DNA of 64,000 nt, taken from contig JBBDHV010000047.1 in the NCBI GenBank assembly GCA_040880725.1, positions 1-64,000 on the forward strand, read 5' to 3'. Made by a program: the position numbers and the translations under genes. The stretch comes from DATHWB01 sp040880725. Its GTDB lineage: Bacteria > Actinomycetota > Acidimicrobiia > Spongiisociales > ZC4RG35. The number at the start of each line of letters is the position of its first letter. Position 1 is the first letter of the stretch. Below the pieces are notes generated by a model that was not told the DNA's origin, made no database searches, and saw only the letters and a program-made list of their open reading frames with translations. Shown piece by piece: positions 1 to 9,035 of the stretch.

Positions 1-15
1 CCTATCCGCTGACCC
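1..15 (+). repeat. Right end of an interspersed hairpin element (copy E, cut by window edge)
   Basis: The first bases read CCTATCCGCTGACCC, identical to the right-hand end of the ~120-bp elements at 48041, 59061 and 63118. The rest of the copy, if present, lies outside the window. It sits just beyond the 3' end of the desaturase gene. Confidence 0.6.
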
Positions 16-26
16 GGTGAGTCCGC

Positions 27-920
27 TCAGGTGGCGAAGCGCGCCTCGAACCGCTCGGCCTTGAGGATGATGTCAGCCGGCAGAGCCATGATCCGCTCCT
101 GCAACTCCGCGGCTCGGGAACCGAGCCCCGTCAACTTGTCGATGCCCCACTGGGAAATCAGCGGCGCCACGACGCTGTCGTGATGGATACGCATGTTGTA
201 GACGCCGGCCTTGGCGATGTCGATGGAGCGGCGCAGGTAGCCGGGAATGCCGACGCCAGGCATCTGGAAGTTGTTGAACGTGTTGAAGATCCCTTCCAGG
301 GCGGACTCCGGGTGGTCCTCGAGCATCTTCGTCATCACACCCTTGTAGAAGAGAAAGTGATGGTTCTCGTCGGTAGCGATGTGCTTCATCAACTCGAAGG
401 CGATCTCATCCTCCGTGATCTTGCCGGCGTTGCGATGCGACACGCGCGTGGCGAGCTCCTGGGCGGAGGTGTAGGCGAACAACTCTGCGGGATGATCCCA
501 GCGGGGTTCCCACCCGGTCGTCATGGTCGCCATGCGATCGTCTTCCAATTCGTACGGATCACAATTCCGAGTGGTCAGCAGGTAGCTGCGGATTGCGATC
601 GCGTGCTGGCCTTCCTCGGCGGTCCAGAGGTTGTTCCATTCCCGCCAAATGGAGCCTTCGGGGAGATAGCGCTCGAGAGTGACGTGGTAGTAGGGGAGGT
701 TGTCCTCGGTCAGGAGGTTGAGGACGAGGGAGGTGCGCGCCCGCGGGTTGAGCGTTGCCTGAGACTCCTCCCACGGCTCGGTGACGAAGTTCCGACCCTC
801 TTCCCACGGGATCAGATCGTGGAAGTACCACGGCTTGCGACGAGTGCGGTGCTCCTCCAAGAGTTGCTTCACGGTCGGCTCGACCGACTGCAGCAACTCG
901 AAGTGCTCGCTATATGCCAT
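27..920 (-). CDS. desA: Acyl-[acyl-carrier-protein] desaturase (soluble diiron)
   Basis: Soluble diiron enzyme that uses O2 and reduced ferredoxin to put a cis double bond into an acyl chain held on ACP, so it shapes membrane fluidity. The 297-residue product shows both halves of the diiron site: EEGQH at about 102-106 and DENHH at 184-188, the paired E/D-E-x-x-H motifs of the plant stearoyl-ACP desaturase family, in a fully helical protein of usual length. An upstream GTG at 926 is possible, but the ATG at 920 has GGAGAAG at good spacing. It is monocistronic here. The site of desaturation cannot be read from sequence. Confidence 0.93.
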   Translation of the reverse strand: MAYSEHFELLQSVEPTVKQLLEEHRTRRKPWYFHDLIPWEEGRNFVTEPWEESQATLNPRARTSLVLNLLTEDNLPYYHVTLERYLPEGSIWREWNNLWTAEEGQHAIAIRSYLLTTRNCDPYELEDDRMATMTTGWEPRWDHPAELFAYTSAQELATRVSHRNAGKITEDEIAFELMKHIATDENHHFLFYKGVMTKMLEDHPESALEGIFNTFNNFQMPGVGIPGYLRRSIDIAKAGVYNMRIHHDSVVAPLISQWGIDKLTGLGSRAAELQERIMALPADIILKAERFEARFAT

Positions 921-1030
921 GTTCACTTCTCCAAGTCATCGATGACGCCGGTTCGACCGGCGCTTCTGGACCCCAACATAGGAGCAATACCCAGGCTAGG
1001 GAGTTCTGAACCGACGGCGAGTCGACCGGT

Positions 1031-2596
1031 TCAGCCGTACGCTCGCATGAATCCGTCGCGACTCCCGACATAGATCCGTCCATTCCAGATGGCCGGAGTG
1101 GACTCGATACAGCCATCCGCCGCCGGAATCGTCCATTGCAACTCCGGCCGGCGGGGGTCGGAGAGGTCGTAGCTGCGCAGCTCCGGCACCTCGCAGGTCC
1201 CGATGAGAAGGCGATCTCCGACCACGGCTGCCGACGACCACGCGTGGAACCCGACCGAGTCCTCCCAGGTGATCTCGCCGGTCCCGGCATCGACCGCGAG
1301 CAGTCGTCCAGTATGCGTGGGAACGTAGACCATCCCGTGCGCCACGGCGGGCGACGCCCACATGCCCCCGTCCGATCCGCCGGCTCCCGGAACCTCGATT
1401 CCCCAGCGCTGGGGATCGTTCGGTCTCGAAGGGTCGAGCGAGAACAACTGTCCGACCTCCTCGGACCGGGCGTTGAATCGTTCGAACTCCGCGGCGACGT
1501 ACAGCATGCCGTCGGAGTCGGCGACCATCGTCGCGTCGATGTCGTCGCCGGCCCAGAAGTCGAACACGACCGGATCGTCGGCGCCGGCGTCGACCAGGTC
1601 CATGTCGACCCCGACGATGCGGCCGCCCGAGTTCGCAAAGAACACCGTCCGGTCGAAGACCACGACGGAGGATTCGACCGACACGTTCGACCCGACCCGG
1701 CCCAGGAGTTCGTCGTTCCAGCCGGGCATGGACCACACGATCTCCGGGTCGACGGTGACACCGTCAGGCGACATCTGGCGATTCAGGCGAATCGCGAAGA
1801 ACCAGCCGTTCTCCCCTCCTTCGTACAGGACATCGTCGACCACAACGGGGTTCCCGTCCCAGTCGTCGTTCCAGATGCCTCGGACTTCGTAGGCGTCGAG
1901 CGACCACAACTCCTCGACCGGTTCCCTGTCGAGCGCGATCACCCGCAGCTTGTTGTCCCGGCTCCCGGTGTACAGGAGCGGATATCCGTCCGGGTCGACG
2001 GTGACCGATCCTTTGATGATGTCGCCGGTCACGAACGGTTCCCTGGTGGGGAGTCCGGTCTCGGCGTCGACGAAGTGCACGGCCCTGTCGTAGGCGCCGA
2101 ACACCACTTCGGTGATGCCATCGGGGCGCTCCCAGACCGACGGTTGGCCGGTCCAGCCCGTTCCGCACCATACGCTCGACACCCCGCCGACCACCGAGGA
2201 CCCGCACATGGGGGATTCGGGATAACGCCAGAGCACCTCCGGGGCGGTCTCGGGTAGAGGGCCGGTGCCGTAGAACGACCGGGTGGGGTTGCCGCGGAAC
2301 ATCGTGAGGCCGACAGTCGTCCCCCAGGGTTCACCCACGGTGTCCCCCGGAACGGCGCCCTCGGGCCGGGGTGGGACAGTGGTGGTCGTGGTGGTAGGGA
2401 CCGTCGTGGTCGTCGTCGTCGACGTCGTCGTGGTGGTGGTGGTGGTGGTGGTGGAACCGGGGAGCTCACGGCCGGCCGTTGACAGGATGGTGGTGGTCGG
2501 GGGTGCCTCCCCCAGCGGACCGCGCACGACAAATGCTCCCGCACCCGCCCCGATACCCAGCACGATCACGATGGCGGCCATGATCCTGCGATTCAT
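1031..2596 (-). CDS. Membrane-anchored PQQ-like beta-propeller protein
   Basis: The 521-residue protein has an N-terminal hydrophobic segment (about 6-25), a long threonine-rich linker (about 45-80), and a C-terminal region of repeated blades with recurring Gly-x-x-x-Ala-x-Asp and W-rich motifs of PQQ-like/outer-membrane-assembly propellers. It is therefore a surface-exposed propeller, probably a binding or scaffold protein, and no enzyme motif is evident. Its ATG overlaps the stop codon of the upstream CapA-like gene (TGATG), so the two are translationally coupled. A longer upstream reading frame exists but runs through the CapA gene out of frame. The ligand is unknown. Confidence 0.8.
   Translation of the reverse strand: MNRRIMAAIVIVLGIGAGAGAFVVRGPLGEAPPTTTILSTAGRELPGSTTTTTTTTTTSTTTTTTVPTTTTTTVPPRPEGAVPGDTVGEPWGTTVGLTMFRGNPTRSFYGTGPLPETAPEVLWRYPESPMCGSSVVGGVSSVWCGTGWTGQPSVWERPDGITEVVFGAYDRAVHFVDAETGLPTREPFVTGDIIKGSVTVDPDGYPLLYTGSRDNKLRVIALDREPVEELWSLDAYEVRGIWNDDWDGNPVVVDDVLYEGGENGWFFAIRLNRQMSPDGVTVDPEIVWSMPGWNDELLGRVGSNVSVESSVVVFDRTVFFANSGGRIVGVDMDLVDAGADDPVVFDFWAGDDIDATMVADSDGMLYVAAEFERFNARSEEVGQLFSLDPSRPNDPQRWGIEVPGAGGSDGGMWASPAVAHGMVYVPTHTGRLLAVDAGTGEITWEDSVGFHAWSSAAVVGDRLLIGTCEVPELRSYDLSDPRRPELQWTIPAADGCIESTPAIWNGRIYVGSRDGFMRAYG
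2378..2454 (+). repeat. GTG/GTC triplet repeat coding a threonine-rich linker
   Basis: Nearly pure trinucleotide repeat (GTG and GTC on the plus strand, CAC/GAC on the coding strand). It encodes runs of Thr in the linker of the propeller protein. Such tracts are prone to slippage in multiples of three, so linker length may vary between strains. Confidence 0.8.
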
Positions 2597-3678
2597 CAGG
2601 AGCCGACCCCACACGCCGGCTCTCCGGTCAGCACGGGTTGTCCCGAGGTCTCGATGAACGCCGGGATCAGGCACGCGTCGAGGGAACCGTCGGGGGAGAT
2701 GACCACACGAGCGACCGCAGTTGTCGCCCCCGCGTCGCTGAGGCGGGGCCATATGAAGTTGCCCAAGGTCCAGAAGACCGGCTTGTGGTCGATGAACTCG
2801 AAGCTTCCGAGTCGATGAGGGTGGTGGCCGAAGATCATGTCCGCTCCCGCCTCGATCATGGCCTCCGCCCGCTCCCGGTCGTCGGCGCGTGGCTCGGTCT
2901 CGAGCTCCCATCCCCAGTGGATCGACACGGCGACGTAGTCCGCCAACTCCGAAGCGGCACGCACCGCGGCCGTCATCTGCCCGATGTCGTCCCCGCTCGC
3001 CATGCCCGGTCGATCCTCGGTGGCGAGCCATCCGGACGAGGGAACGACGCCGCCCATTCCGAGAACGGCGATCTTCCAGTCTCCGACGGTCACCACGGTG
3101 GGGGCTGTCGCACTCGCGACATCTTCGCCCAACCCCACCGCCCGGATCCCCGCGCGAGTGACGTTGGCCCGAGCGTCGATCATCGCGTCGGTTCCGAAGT
3201 CCTGGGTGTGGTTGTTGGCGAGATTCGCCACATCGACACCGAACTGCCTGGCGACGGGGAGCGATCTCGGGTCGCATCGGAACGTGAAGTCCTTGTCGAG
3301 CGGCTGACCGAGCAGCGACGCGGTGCACTCGAGGTTGATGATGGTCAGATCGTCATCGACGAAGAGCCCGTCCAATCCGCCGAAGGCGTACTCGAAACCG
3401 TAAGTCCCGAGATTCGGAATGTAGGTCGTGTCGAAGTTGGTGTCTCCCACCCCATGGATGACCACTGCCTCCGGTTGCGGCAGGGTCGTCGTTGTGGTCG
3501 TCGTGTCGGCGATGGTGGTCGAGGGTGCCGGCGGCGTCGTCTCCGGGGCTGGCAAGGAGATCGTCGTGGTCGTGGTGAGGGCGACTTCTGCCTCAGAGGG
3601 TGGCGCCATCACGAAGGTCGTCGCCCCGAGGACCGATCCCCCGACCAGGACGACACCGAGCACGGTAGAGCGACGCAT
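2596..3678 (-). CDS. CapA-family (poly-gamma-glutamate synthesis type) secreted protein
   Basis: PGA_cap/CapA proteins have a calcineurin-like metallophosphatase fold and take part in capsule or exopolymer formation. The 360-residue product has a signal-like hydrophobic N-terminus (about 5-25), a Thr-rich linker to about 70, then the family landmarks GVGDTNFD, a NLE motif, LANNHTQD and GHHPHR, which carry the predicted metal ligands. ATG 3678 is preferred over the adjacent GTG 3681: a TACGCT -10 box lies 8 nt upstream and there is no Shine-Dalgarno. It is coupled to the propeller gene downstream. No capBC ligase genes are nearby, so a role in poly-glutamate is not established. Confidence 0.86.
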   Translation of the reverse strand: MRRSTVLGVVLVGGSVLGATTFVMAPPSEAEVALTTTTTISLPAPETTPPAPSTTIADTTTTTTTLPQPEAVVIHGVGDTNFDTTYIPNLGTYGFEYAFGGLDGLFVDDDLTIINLECTASLLGQPLDKDFTFRCDPRSLPVARQFGVDVANLANNHTQDFGTDAMIDARANVTRAGIRAVGLGEDVASATAPTVVTVGDWKIAVLGMGGVVPSSGWLATEDRPGMASGDDIGQMTAAVRAASELADYVAVSIHWGWELETEPRADDRERAEAMIEAGADMIFGHHPHRLGSFEFIDHKPVFWTLGNFIWPRLSDAGATTAVARVVISPDGSLDACLIPAFIETSGQPVLTGEPACGVGS

Positions 3679-3686
3679 CACCCATC

Positions 3687-3692
3687 AGCGTA
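3687..3692 (-). promoter_or_regulatory. -10 box of capA-like gene (leaderless)
   Basis: TACGCT on the minus strand ends 8 nt before the ATG at 3678. With no Shine-Dalgarno, this spacing fits transcription starting at or next to the start codon. Confidence 0.45.
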
Positions 3693-3777
3693 GGAAGCGG
3701 AGGGCGCGGATCGAGATCTCCCACCGCCGCCCGTGACGACAGCCACCACCGGGCCCGAATCGCGTTCTCGACGCTGA

Positions 3778-3797
3778 ATCCCGCGTATACGCGGGAT
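3778..3797. terminator. 20-bp perfect palindrome between importer ATPase and capA-like gene
   Basis: A perfect 20-bp palindrome centred on GTATAC lies 14 bp beyond the stop of the importer ATPase gene, next to a second small inverted repeat (AACCC-T-GGGTT). It may end transcription from the importer operon. No U-tract follows, and a full palindrome could equally be a protein-binding site. Confidence 0.45.
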
Positions 3798-3810
3798 ACA
3801 ACCCTGGGTT

Positions 3811-4557
3811 TCAAAGGATCTGGGAGAGGAAGAGTTTGGTGCGGTCGTGTTGGGGGTCGGTGAAGAAGTGCTCGGGGGTGCCTTCCTCCACGATCTGGCC
3901 CTGGTCCATGAAGATGACCCGGTCCGCCACCTCGCGGGCGAATCCCATCTCGTGGGTGACGACCAACATCGTCATGCCCGAGTTCGCCAGCTCCTTCATC
4001 GCGTCGAGGACCTCCTTGATCATTTCGGGGTCCAGCGCCGAGGTCGGCTCGTCGAACAGCATGATCCGCGGATCCATCGCCAACGACCGGGCCAGGGCGA
4101 CGCGTTGCTGCTGACCGCCGGAGAGCTGACCGGGGAACTTGGCGGCCTGTTCGGGGATGCCCACGCGCTCCAGGAGCGACATCGCCTTCTCCTCGGATTC
4201 GCGCTTGGGGCGTTTGCGAACCCACGTCTGTGCGAGCGTGATGTTCTGGAGGACCGTCAGGTGCGGGAACAGGTTGAAGGACTGGAAGACCATTCCCACC
4301 TCGGAGCGGATCTTCTCGATGTTCCTCACATCCGATGACAGCTCGATGCCGTCGACCACGATGCGACCCTCCTGGTGAACTTCGAGCCGGTTGATGCACC
4401 GAATCCAGGTCGACTTGCCGGAACCCGACGGACCGATGATGACCACGACCTCGCCTTCGCCGATCGTCGTGGTGATCCCCCGGAGCGCCTGAAACTCCCC
4501 GAACCACTTCTTGACGTCGTCGCAGACGATCATGTCCTTGTTGCCTTTCACGCTCAT
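3811..4557 (-). CDS. bztD: Polar amino-acid ABC importer, ATP-binding subunit
   Basis: Energises uptake of a polar amino acid. The 248-residue protein shows the full ABC ATPase set: Walker A GPSGSGKST (42-50), LSGGQ signature (145-149), Walker B IMLFDEP (about 165-171) and the H-loop in VVTHEMG. The GlnQ/AapP/BztD subfamily is clear from FQSFNLFPHLTVLQN and the STWIRCINRLE stretch after Walker A. AGGAG stands before the ATG. It is the last gene of a four-gene importer unit, 10 bp after the permease BztC-like gene. The substrate is inferred from the partner permeases: glutamate, glutamine, aspartate or asparagine. Confidence 0.93.
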   Translation of the reverse strand: MSVKGNKDMIVCDDVKKWFGEFQALRGITTTIGEGEVVVIIGPSGSGKSTWIRCINRLEVHQEGRIVVDGIELSSDVRNIEKIRSEVGMVFQSFNLFPHLTVLQNITLAQTWVRKRPKRESEEKAMSLLERVGIPEQAAKFPGQLSGGQQQRVALARSLAMDPRIMLFDEPTSALDPEMIKEVLDAMKELANSGMTMLVVTHEMGFAREVADRVIFMDQGQIVEEGTPEHFFTDPQHDRTKLFLSQIL

Positions 4558-4567
4558 CGTGCCGCTC

Positions 4568-6313
4568 CTATCGGGTTCCGACTCCGAGCCTGCGCTCGAG
4601 CCGCTGGCTCGCCCGGCTGAAGTTGTAGGTGAAGATCCAGTACACGAACGCCGCGAAGATCAGATTCTCCAGGATCGATCCGATGGACGCCGGCTGGTTC
4701 GGCACGACATCGCGGGCGATCCGGAAGAACTCGGCGAGGCCGACGATCGCCACCAGGGAGGTGTCCTTGAACAGGGCGATGATCTGGCCGACGATCGCAG
4801 GAATCACGGCTCGCAGCGCCTGCGGGAGCGTGATGAGCATCGTCATCTGGGCGGTGGTCATCCCCAGCGCCTTGGCGGCCTCGTACTGGCCGGTGGGAAT
4901 CGACTGCAGGCCGCCCCGCACGTTCTCGGCGAGATAGGCGGCAGAGAACATCGTGATACCGCCCAGCACGAGCACGTTGGGGTCGGGATCGAAGCTGGCA
5001 GGCAGGAAGTTCCTGATACCGAACCGGGCGATGAACAGCACCGTGATCAACGGAATGCCGCGAATCAACTCGACGTAGCCGGTCGACATCAGCCGAAAGA
5101 CGGGCATGGTCGACGTCCTGCCCAACGCGAGCAGGATCCCGATCGGGAACGACAGCGCGATCGCCCCGAGCGCCAGCAGGATCGTCAGGTTCATCCCGCC
5201 GAAGTACTCGTTTCGGGTCTCGAGGCCGGTGCCTGCCGCCCCGATGACAAAGAGGTAGGACACGAACGATGCGGCCACCGCCCAGGTGATCAGCATGTTT
5301 CGCCGGCCCGACGAGGACGATCCGAATGTCGGTGTCGCCAGGCTCAGTGCGGCGAGCAACAGCACCATCGCGCGAGCAACCATCGGCACCGAGAACGCCC
5401 ACACCGCCGCGGCCGCGATGACAACGAGGGCGTTGAGGACGCCCGCGCGCTCGCGGTCGCTGCGTGACACCAGCGAGATGAGCACCACGCCGCCCGCCCC
5501 GATCCCGACGATCCAGGGCAGCCACTCGCCTGTCACTGTGTCAACGTCGACAACCGGATTGCGTTGGATGTGGAGATAGATCACCGGAAGACTGACGAGC
5601 CACAGCCCGGTCACCGTCGCACGCAGCGCTCCGGGCGCGACCCGCTCGGTCAGAAACCGCCCGAGGAGGTGTCCGACGAGGCCAACGACCGCGCCGATCG
5701 CGAACGGGATGCGCGTGCTGTCGTCGATGGGCAGCAGCCAGAGGACCACGAGAAACAGAGCGACCGCGGATGCGATGACACCAAGCATCGGGACGTCCCG
5801 GGCCAGGGACTCGGTCCCCACTGTGCGGTCCACGAGCAAGGTGGCTGCGAGGAGGACTGCGCCGAGAACGAGGGTCTCGACGCGGTAGGAGAACGTGGCT
5901 GGGGCGAGCACGCCGACGAGAAGCAAGACGACAGCCACCGATCGGAACCCGGCGGTGATGGCCGAGACAGACGTGCGTCCGCTGGGCTTCCACACCGCCA
6001 GCGAGAGCCCCGTGAGGAAGAAGACGATGTCGAGCGAGATCCAGATCCGTGCGAGATTCTCCCGCGGGTACGTTCCGACCGCGTAGTTGGTGGCGTTGCG
6101 CGGGATGACATCCCACTGACGGTCCGGATCGAATACGAAAGACAGCACGCCGCGAATCGCGAGCAGGATGAGCACTCCGAGGACCACCGTCACGACGCTG
6201 CTGGCCGGTGTTCGGAACAGATTGTGCCGGATCCACACGACGGCACCCGGCTGACTCGCTTCGGGCGGCGGTTCGGGTGGTCGCAGGTCGGCGGTGACGC
6301 GGGGGGAGGTCAT
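4568..6313 (-). CDS. bztC: Polar amino-acid ABC importer, large permease (AapM/BztC-like)
   Basis: Inner-membrane permease of 581 residues, with many hydrophobic helices. The C-terminal half is the BPD_transp_1 domain with the EAA loop EAAKALGMTTAQMTM, which docks on the ATPase. The N-terminal half adds further membrane helices, as in AapM/BztC permeases, which are much longer than GlnP. Its ATG overlaps the preceding permease stop by 4 bp (ATGA), so the two subunits are coupled and probably form the heterodimeric channel. A longer frame upstream runs inside the other permease gene and is not coding. Confidence 0.9.
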   Translation of the reverse strand: MTSPRVTADLRPPEPPPEASQPGAVVWIRHNLFRTPASSVVTVVLGVLILLAIRGVLSFVFDPDRQWDVIPRNATNYAVGTYPRENLARIWISLDIVFFLTGLSLAVWKPSGRTSVSAITAGFRSVAVVLLLVGVLAPATFSYRVETLVLGAVLLAATLLVDRTVGTESLARDVPMLGVIASAVALFLVVLWLLPIDDSTRIPFAIGAVVGLVGHLLGRFLTERVAPGALRATVTGLWLVSLPVIYLHIQRNPVVDVDTVTGEWLPWIVGIGAGGVVLISLVSRSDRERAGVLNALVVIAAAAVWAFSVPMVARAMVLLLAALSLATPTFGSSSSGRRNMLITWAVAASFVSYLFVIGAAGTGLETRNEYFGGMNLTILLALGAIALSFPIGILLALGRTSTMPVFRLMSTGYVELIRGIPLITVLFIARFGIRNFLPASFDPDPNVLVLGGITMFSAAYLAENVRGGLQSIPTGQYEAAKALGMTTAQMTMLITLPQALRAVIPAIVGQIIALFKDTSLVAIVGLAEFFRIARDVVPNQPASIGSILENLIFAAFVYWIFTYNFSRASQRLERRLGVGTR

Positions 6314-7833
6314 CGTTCCACCAGTCGCAGTCGCCGGTTGTAGTAGTTCACGAGGTAGGAGATGATCAGGCTGATCGCCAGGTAGAACACGATCCAGAGC
6401 AGGAACGTCTGCATGAACTGGCCACTCTGGTTTGCGAGCGTCTGGCCGACCGCCACGATCTCCGGGTACGCGACGGCGATACCGAGTGAGGTGTTCTTCG
6501 CCAAGTTGAGATACTGGTTGCCCATCGGGGGAAGGATGATCCGGAAGGCCTGCGGCAGGATGATCATCCTCAGCAACTGACTGCGCCGGAGCCCGAGCGC
6601 CAGACCGGCCTCGGTCTGGCCTTTCGGCACGGCGAGAATTCCGCCGCGCACGATCTCGGCGATGAACGCCGCGGTGTACATGGTGACACCCACCCAGACG
6701 CCGAAGAATGCGGGGGTCATCGTCATCCCCGACGGCCCGATCTGGGCAAATCGTCCTGGCACGACCACATCGGGACGGGCGAATCGCAAAGGCTCGCCGG
6801 TACGAAGGAAGTCGAACTTCTGGTCGAGGAAGCGCAGCACGAAGTCCACGACATCGACGGCTGCGCCGACGAGGCCGGGAACCAGCAGGAAGACGATGGC
6901 GGCGCCGACGCCGAGGGCTCCTGCCAGAGATAGCCGGAACCAGTCGTCGTCGGTGAACTTCGCCAGACCCGCCGGTGACCGGCGCGACTCGATGAAAGAA
7001 CGGATCCATCGGGCTGCCAACGCGACGGCAATCCCAGCCAAGAGGAGTTGCCATCCGAAGAGCGGGATGGCCTCGACCACCCAGACCAAGAGCTGCCAGA
7101 TCCATCCGGCGGCACCGGCGATGGGGTGGGCGAACCATCCGACCACCACGAAGCCCAGCAGCGTGAGGAATGCAAAGCGCCCCGGGTAGGTGTCCGAGCC
7201 GGTCTGTTCCAGGCGGGCGATCCGGGAGCGGTACACCATGCGGGCGGCGACGACACCCGCAACCACGAACACGAGCCACTGCCAGAAGGTCGCCGTGGGG
7301 AACAGCCAAGGAATCGACACGCCCTTGTTGGTGACGATCAGCCAGGCTTCGCCTTCCCGATCGGCCTCGACACCGGGAAACGTGATCGTGGAGACGAAGA
7401 ACCAGAACACGATCTGGACGAGGAGGGGGATGTTGCGGAGCGTTTCGACATAGAAGGCTGCGATCTTGTTCAACAGCCAGTTCGTCGAGAGCCGGGCGAC
7501 TCCCACGATGACCCCGAGCAGGGTGGCAGCGAGGATGCCGGAGATCGTGATCCGGAGCATGTTGACCGCACCGGTCTGCAAGGCCTGGATCGCCGTGTCG
7601 GGTCGGGTGAAGATGCCCTCGCCGATCTGGATGCCGGCGGGGCGGGTGAGGAAGTCCCATTCGAACGACCTGCCTTGGGCCTCGAGGTTCGCCGCGGCCT
7701 GGGACCCGAGAATCCAGGCGAGAGCCAAAACACCGCCGAGCACCACCAACTGCGCCGCCCACTTGAGGAACGTCGCGTTCCGCCAGATCGGTGGACGGGA
7801 TTGTGATGGTCTGCGGCGGAGTTCCGTCGACAT
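6310..7833 (-). CDS. bztB: Polar amino-acid ABC importer, permease (AapQ/BztB-like)
   Basis: First permease of the importer, 507 residues. It has an N-terminal membrane helix near 25-45, a His-MS type domain with ETLRNIPLLVQI (typical of polar amino-acid permeases) and the EAA loop TEAGLALGLRRSQLL near the C-terminus. The central insert of about 150 residues with extra helices matches AapQ/BztB rather than short HisM/GlnP permeases. It overlaps the next permease by 4 bp. It follows the binding-protein gene after a strong hairpin (7852-7885) and has no evident Shine-Dalgarno, so it is probably expressed well below the binding protein. Confidence 0.9.
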   Translation of the reverse strand: MSTELRRRPSQSRPPIWRNATFLKWAAQLVVLGGVLALAWILGSQAAANLEAQGRSFEWDFLTRPAGIQIGEGIFTRPDTAIQALQTGAVNMLRITISGILAATLLGVIVGVARLSTNWLLNKIAAFYVETLRNIPLLVQIVFWFFVSTITFPGVEADREGEAWLIVTNKGVSIPWLFPTATFWQWLVFVVAGVVAARMVYRSRIARLEQTGSDTYPGRFAFLTLLGFVVVGWFAHPIAGAAGWIWQLLVWVVEAIPLFGWQLLLAGIAVALAARWIRSFIESRRSPAGLAKFTDDDWFRLSLAGALGVGAAIVFLLVPGLVGAAVDVVDFVLRFLDQKFDFLRTGEPLRFARPDVVVPGRFAQIGPSGMTMTPAFFGVWVGVTMYTAAFIAEIVRGGILAVPKGQTEAGLALGLRRSQLLRMIILPQAFRIILPPMGNQYLNLAKNTSLGIAVAYPEIVAVGQTLANQSGQFMQTFLLWIVFYLAISLIISYLVNYYNRRLRLVER

Positions 7834-7851
7834 CGGGAGGAGAGAACCCGT

Positions 7852-7885
7852 GGCCGGGGGGCGGGCGGTCGCCCGTCCCCCGGCC
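7852..7885 (-). terminator. Intercistronic hairpin between binding protein and permease genes
   Basis: A near-perfect inverted repeat, GGCCGGGGG and CCCCCGGCC arms with inner CGGGCG/CGCCCG arms and a 2-nt apex, sits between the binding-protein stop and the permease start. Hairpins at this point in binding-protein operons commonly stabilise the upstream mRNA or partly terminate, giving more binding protein than membrane subunits. That use here is inferred. Confidence 0.65.
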
Positions 7886-7900
7886 TGTCAGGTCAGTCGC

Positions 7901-9013
7901 TCAACGGATGGGCATCGGGTACTGGAGGCCGCCGTCGGCGAAGAGCGCGTTGAGCCCGCGCTCGAGTCCGAGCGGACGGAGATGCCGGTCGAAGACCTCG
8001 GCATAGTTCCCGACCTGGCTGATCACCTGATAGAAGGCGTCGGCAGGGATGCCCATCGCAGACTGCACCTCGCCCTCGCCTCCGAGCATGCGGTCGACCT
8101 CACCGTTGGGCGGATCCGCCTGCATCTCGTCGACGTTCTCCGACGTCACGCCCTGCTCTTCTGCGATCTGCATCGCGAAAATCGTCCAGGTCACGACGTC
8201 ACCGAACCGGGAGTTGTTCTGCGCCCAGCCAGGACCGAGTGGCTCCTTGGAGATCGGCACTGACGGGAAGATCACCCAGCCTTCGCCCTCCGGATCCGAG
8301 GCCTTCTGGGACACGAGGCCCGAACCGTCGGTGGTCACCACGTCGCAGGCGCCCGACTTGAAGTTCTCCATCACGATGTTGAAGTCCTCGAAGGTGTTCA
8401 ACGTGATTTCGACTCCGAGCGCCGCAGCCGCCTCCGAGATGTTCAGTTCGGTGGTCGTACCGGCATTGGTGCACACGACCGCGCCCTCGATCTCGGACAG
8501 TGCCGAACCGGAGGAGAAGCCGTCATCGGCGCGGCCCATCACCTGCTGGCCGTCGTAATAGGTCGTCGGGCCGAAGTCGAGACCGAGTTCGGTGTCACGG
8601 GTCTGGGTCCAGGTGGTGTTCCGGGACAGGATGTCGATGAGGCCGCTGTTGACCGCTTCAAAGCGGGCTGCCGCCGTGAGCGGCTCGTAGCGAACGGCGT
8701 CCGCATCGCCGAACAGTGCCGCGGCAACCGCCCGGCAGAGGTCGACGTCGAAACCGACATAGTTCCCCGACTCGTCAAGTGACCCGAACCCGGGCAGCAC
8801 TTCGTTGACGCCGCAGTTCAGTTCGCCCCTGGCGAGCACGGTGTCGAGGAGATCGCCCCCGGTTTGCGCGCCACCGTCGTCGGTGCCCGGGGCTGTGGTC
8901 TCCGTGGAGTCGTCCGGCGCCTCGGTGGTGGTAGTCGTCTCCTCGGCCTCGGTCCCGCACGCCGCGAGTACCAGGGCAAGGATCGACAGCATGATCATGA
9001 AGTGTTTCTTCAT
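7901..9013 (-). CDS. bztA: Amino-acid ABC importer, substrate-binding lipoprotein (AapJ/BztA-like)
   Basis: Extracytoplasmic substrate receptor of 370 residues. The N-terminus MKKHFMIMLSILALVLAAC is a lipoprotein signal with the lipobox LAAC, followed by a Thr/Glu-rich spacer and a type 3 solute-binding fold containing GFGSLDESGNYVGFDVDLCRA, the usual polar amino-acid receptor signature. The length is that of AapJ/BztA rather than the ~250-residue GlnH. ATG 9013 has GGAGG at ideal spacing, so the longer upstream frame is not used. It heads the importer operon. Specificity (Glu/Gln/Asp/Asn) is inferred from family resemblance only. Confidence 0.92.
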   Translation of the reverse strand: MKKHFMIMLSILALVLAACGTEAEETTTTTEAPDDSTETTAPGTDDGGAQTGGDLLDTVLARGELNCGVNEVLPGFGSLDESGNYVGFDVDLCRAVAAALFGDADAVRYEPLTAAARFEAVNSGLIDILSRNTTWTQTRDTELGLDFGPTTYYDGQQVMGRADDGFSSGSALSEIEGAVVCTNAGTTTELNISEAAAALGVEITLNTFEDFNIVMENFKSGACDVVTTDGSGLVSQKASDPEGEGWVIFPSVPISKEPLGPGWAQNNSRFGDVVTWTIFAMQIAEEQGVTSENVDEMQADPPNGEVDRMLGGEGEVQSAMGIPADAFYQVISQVGNYAEVFDRHLRPLGLERGLNALFADGGLQYPMPIR

Positions 9014-9035
9014 GTGGTTCCTCCCATGTAGTTGG

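Noticed and set aside
2378..2454. Triplet repeat considered as a CRISPR-like array
   Set aside because: There are no spacers or 25-40-nt repeats; it is a coding microsatellite.
2283..2657. Valine-rich plus-strand frame of 124 codons
   Set aside because: It is the complement of the threonine-coding triplet repeat in the propeller gene.
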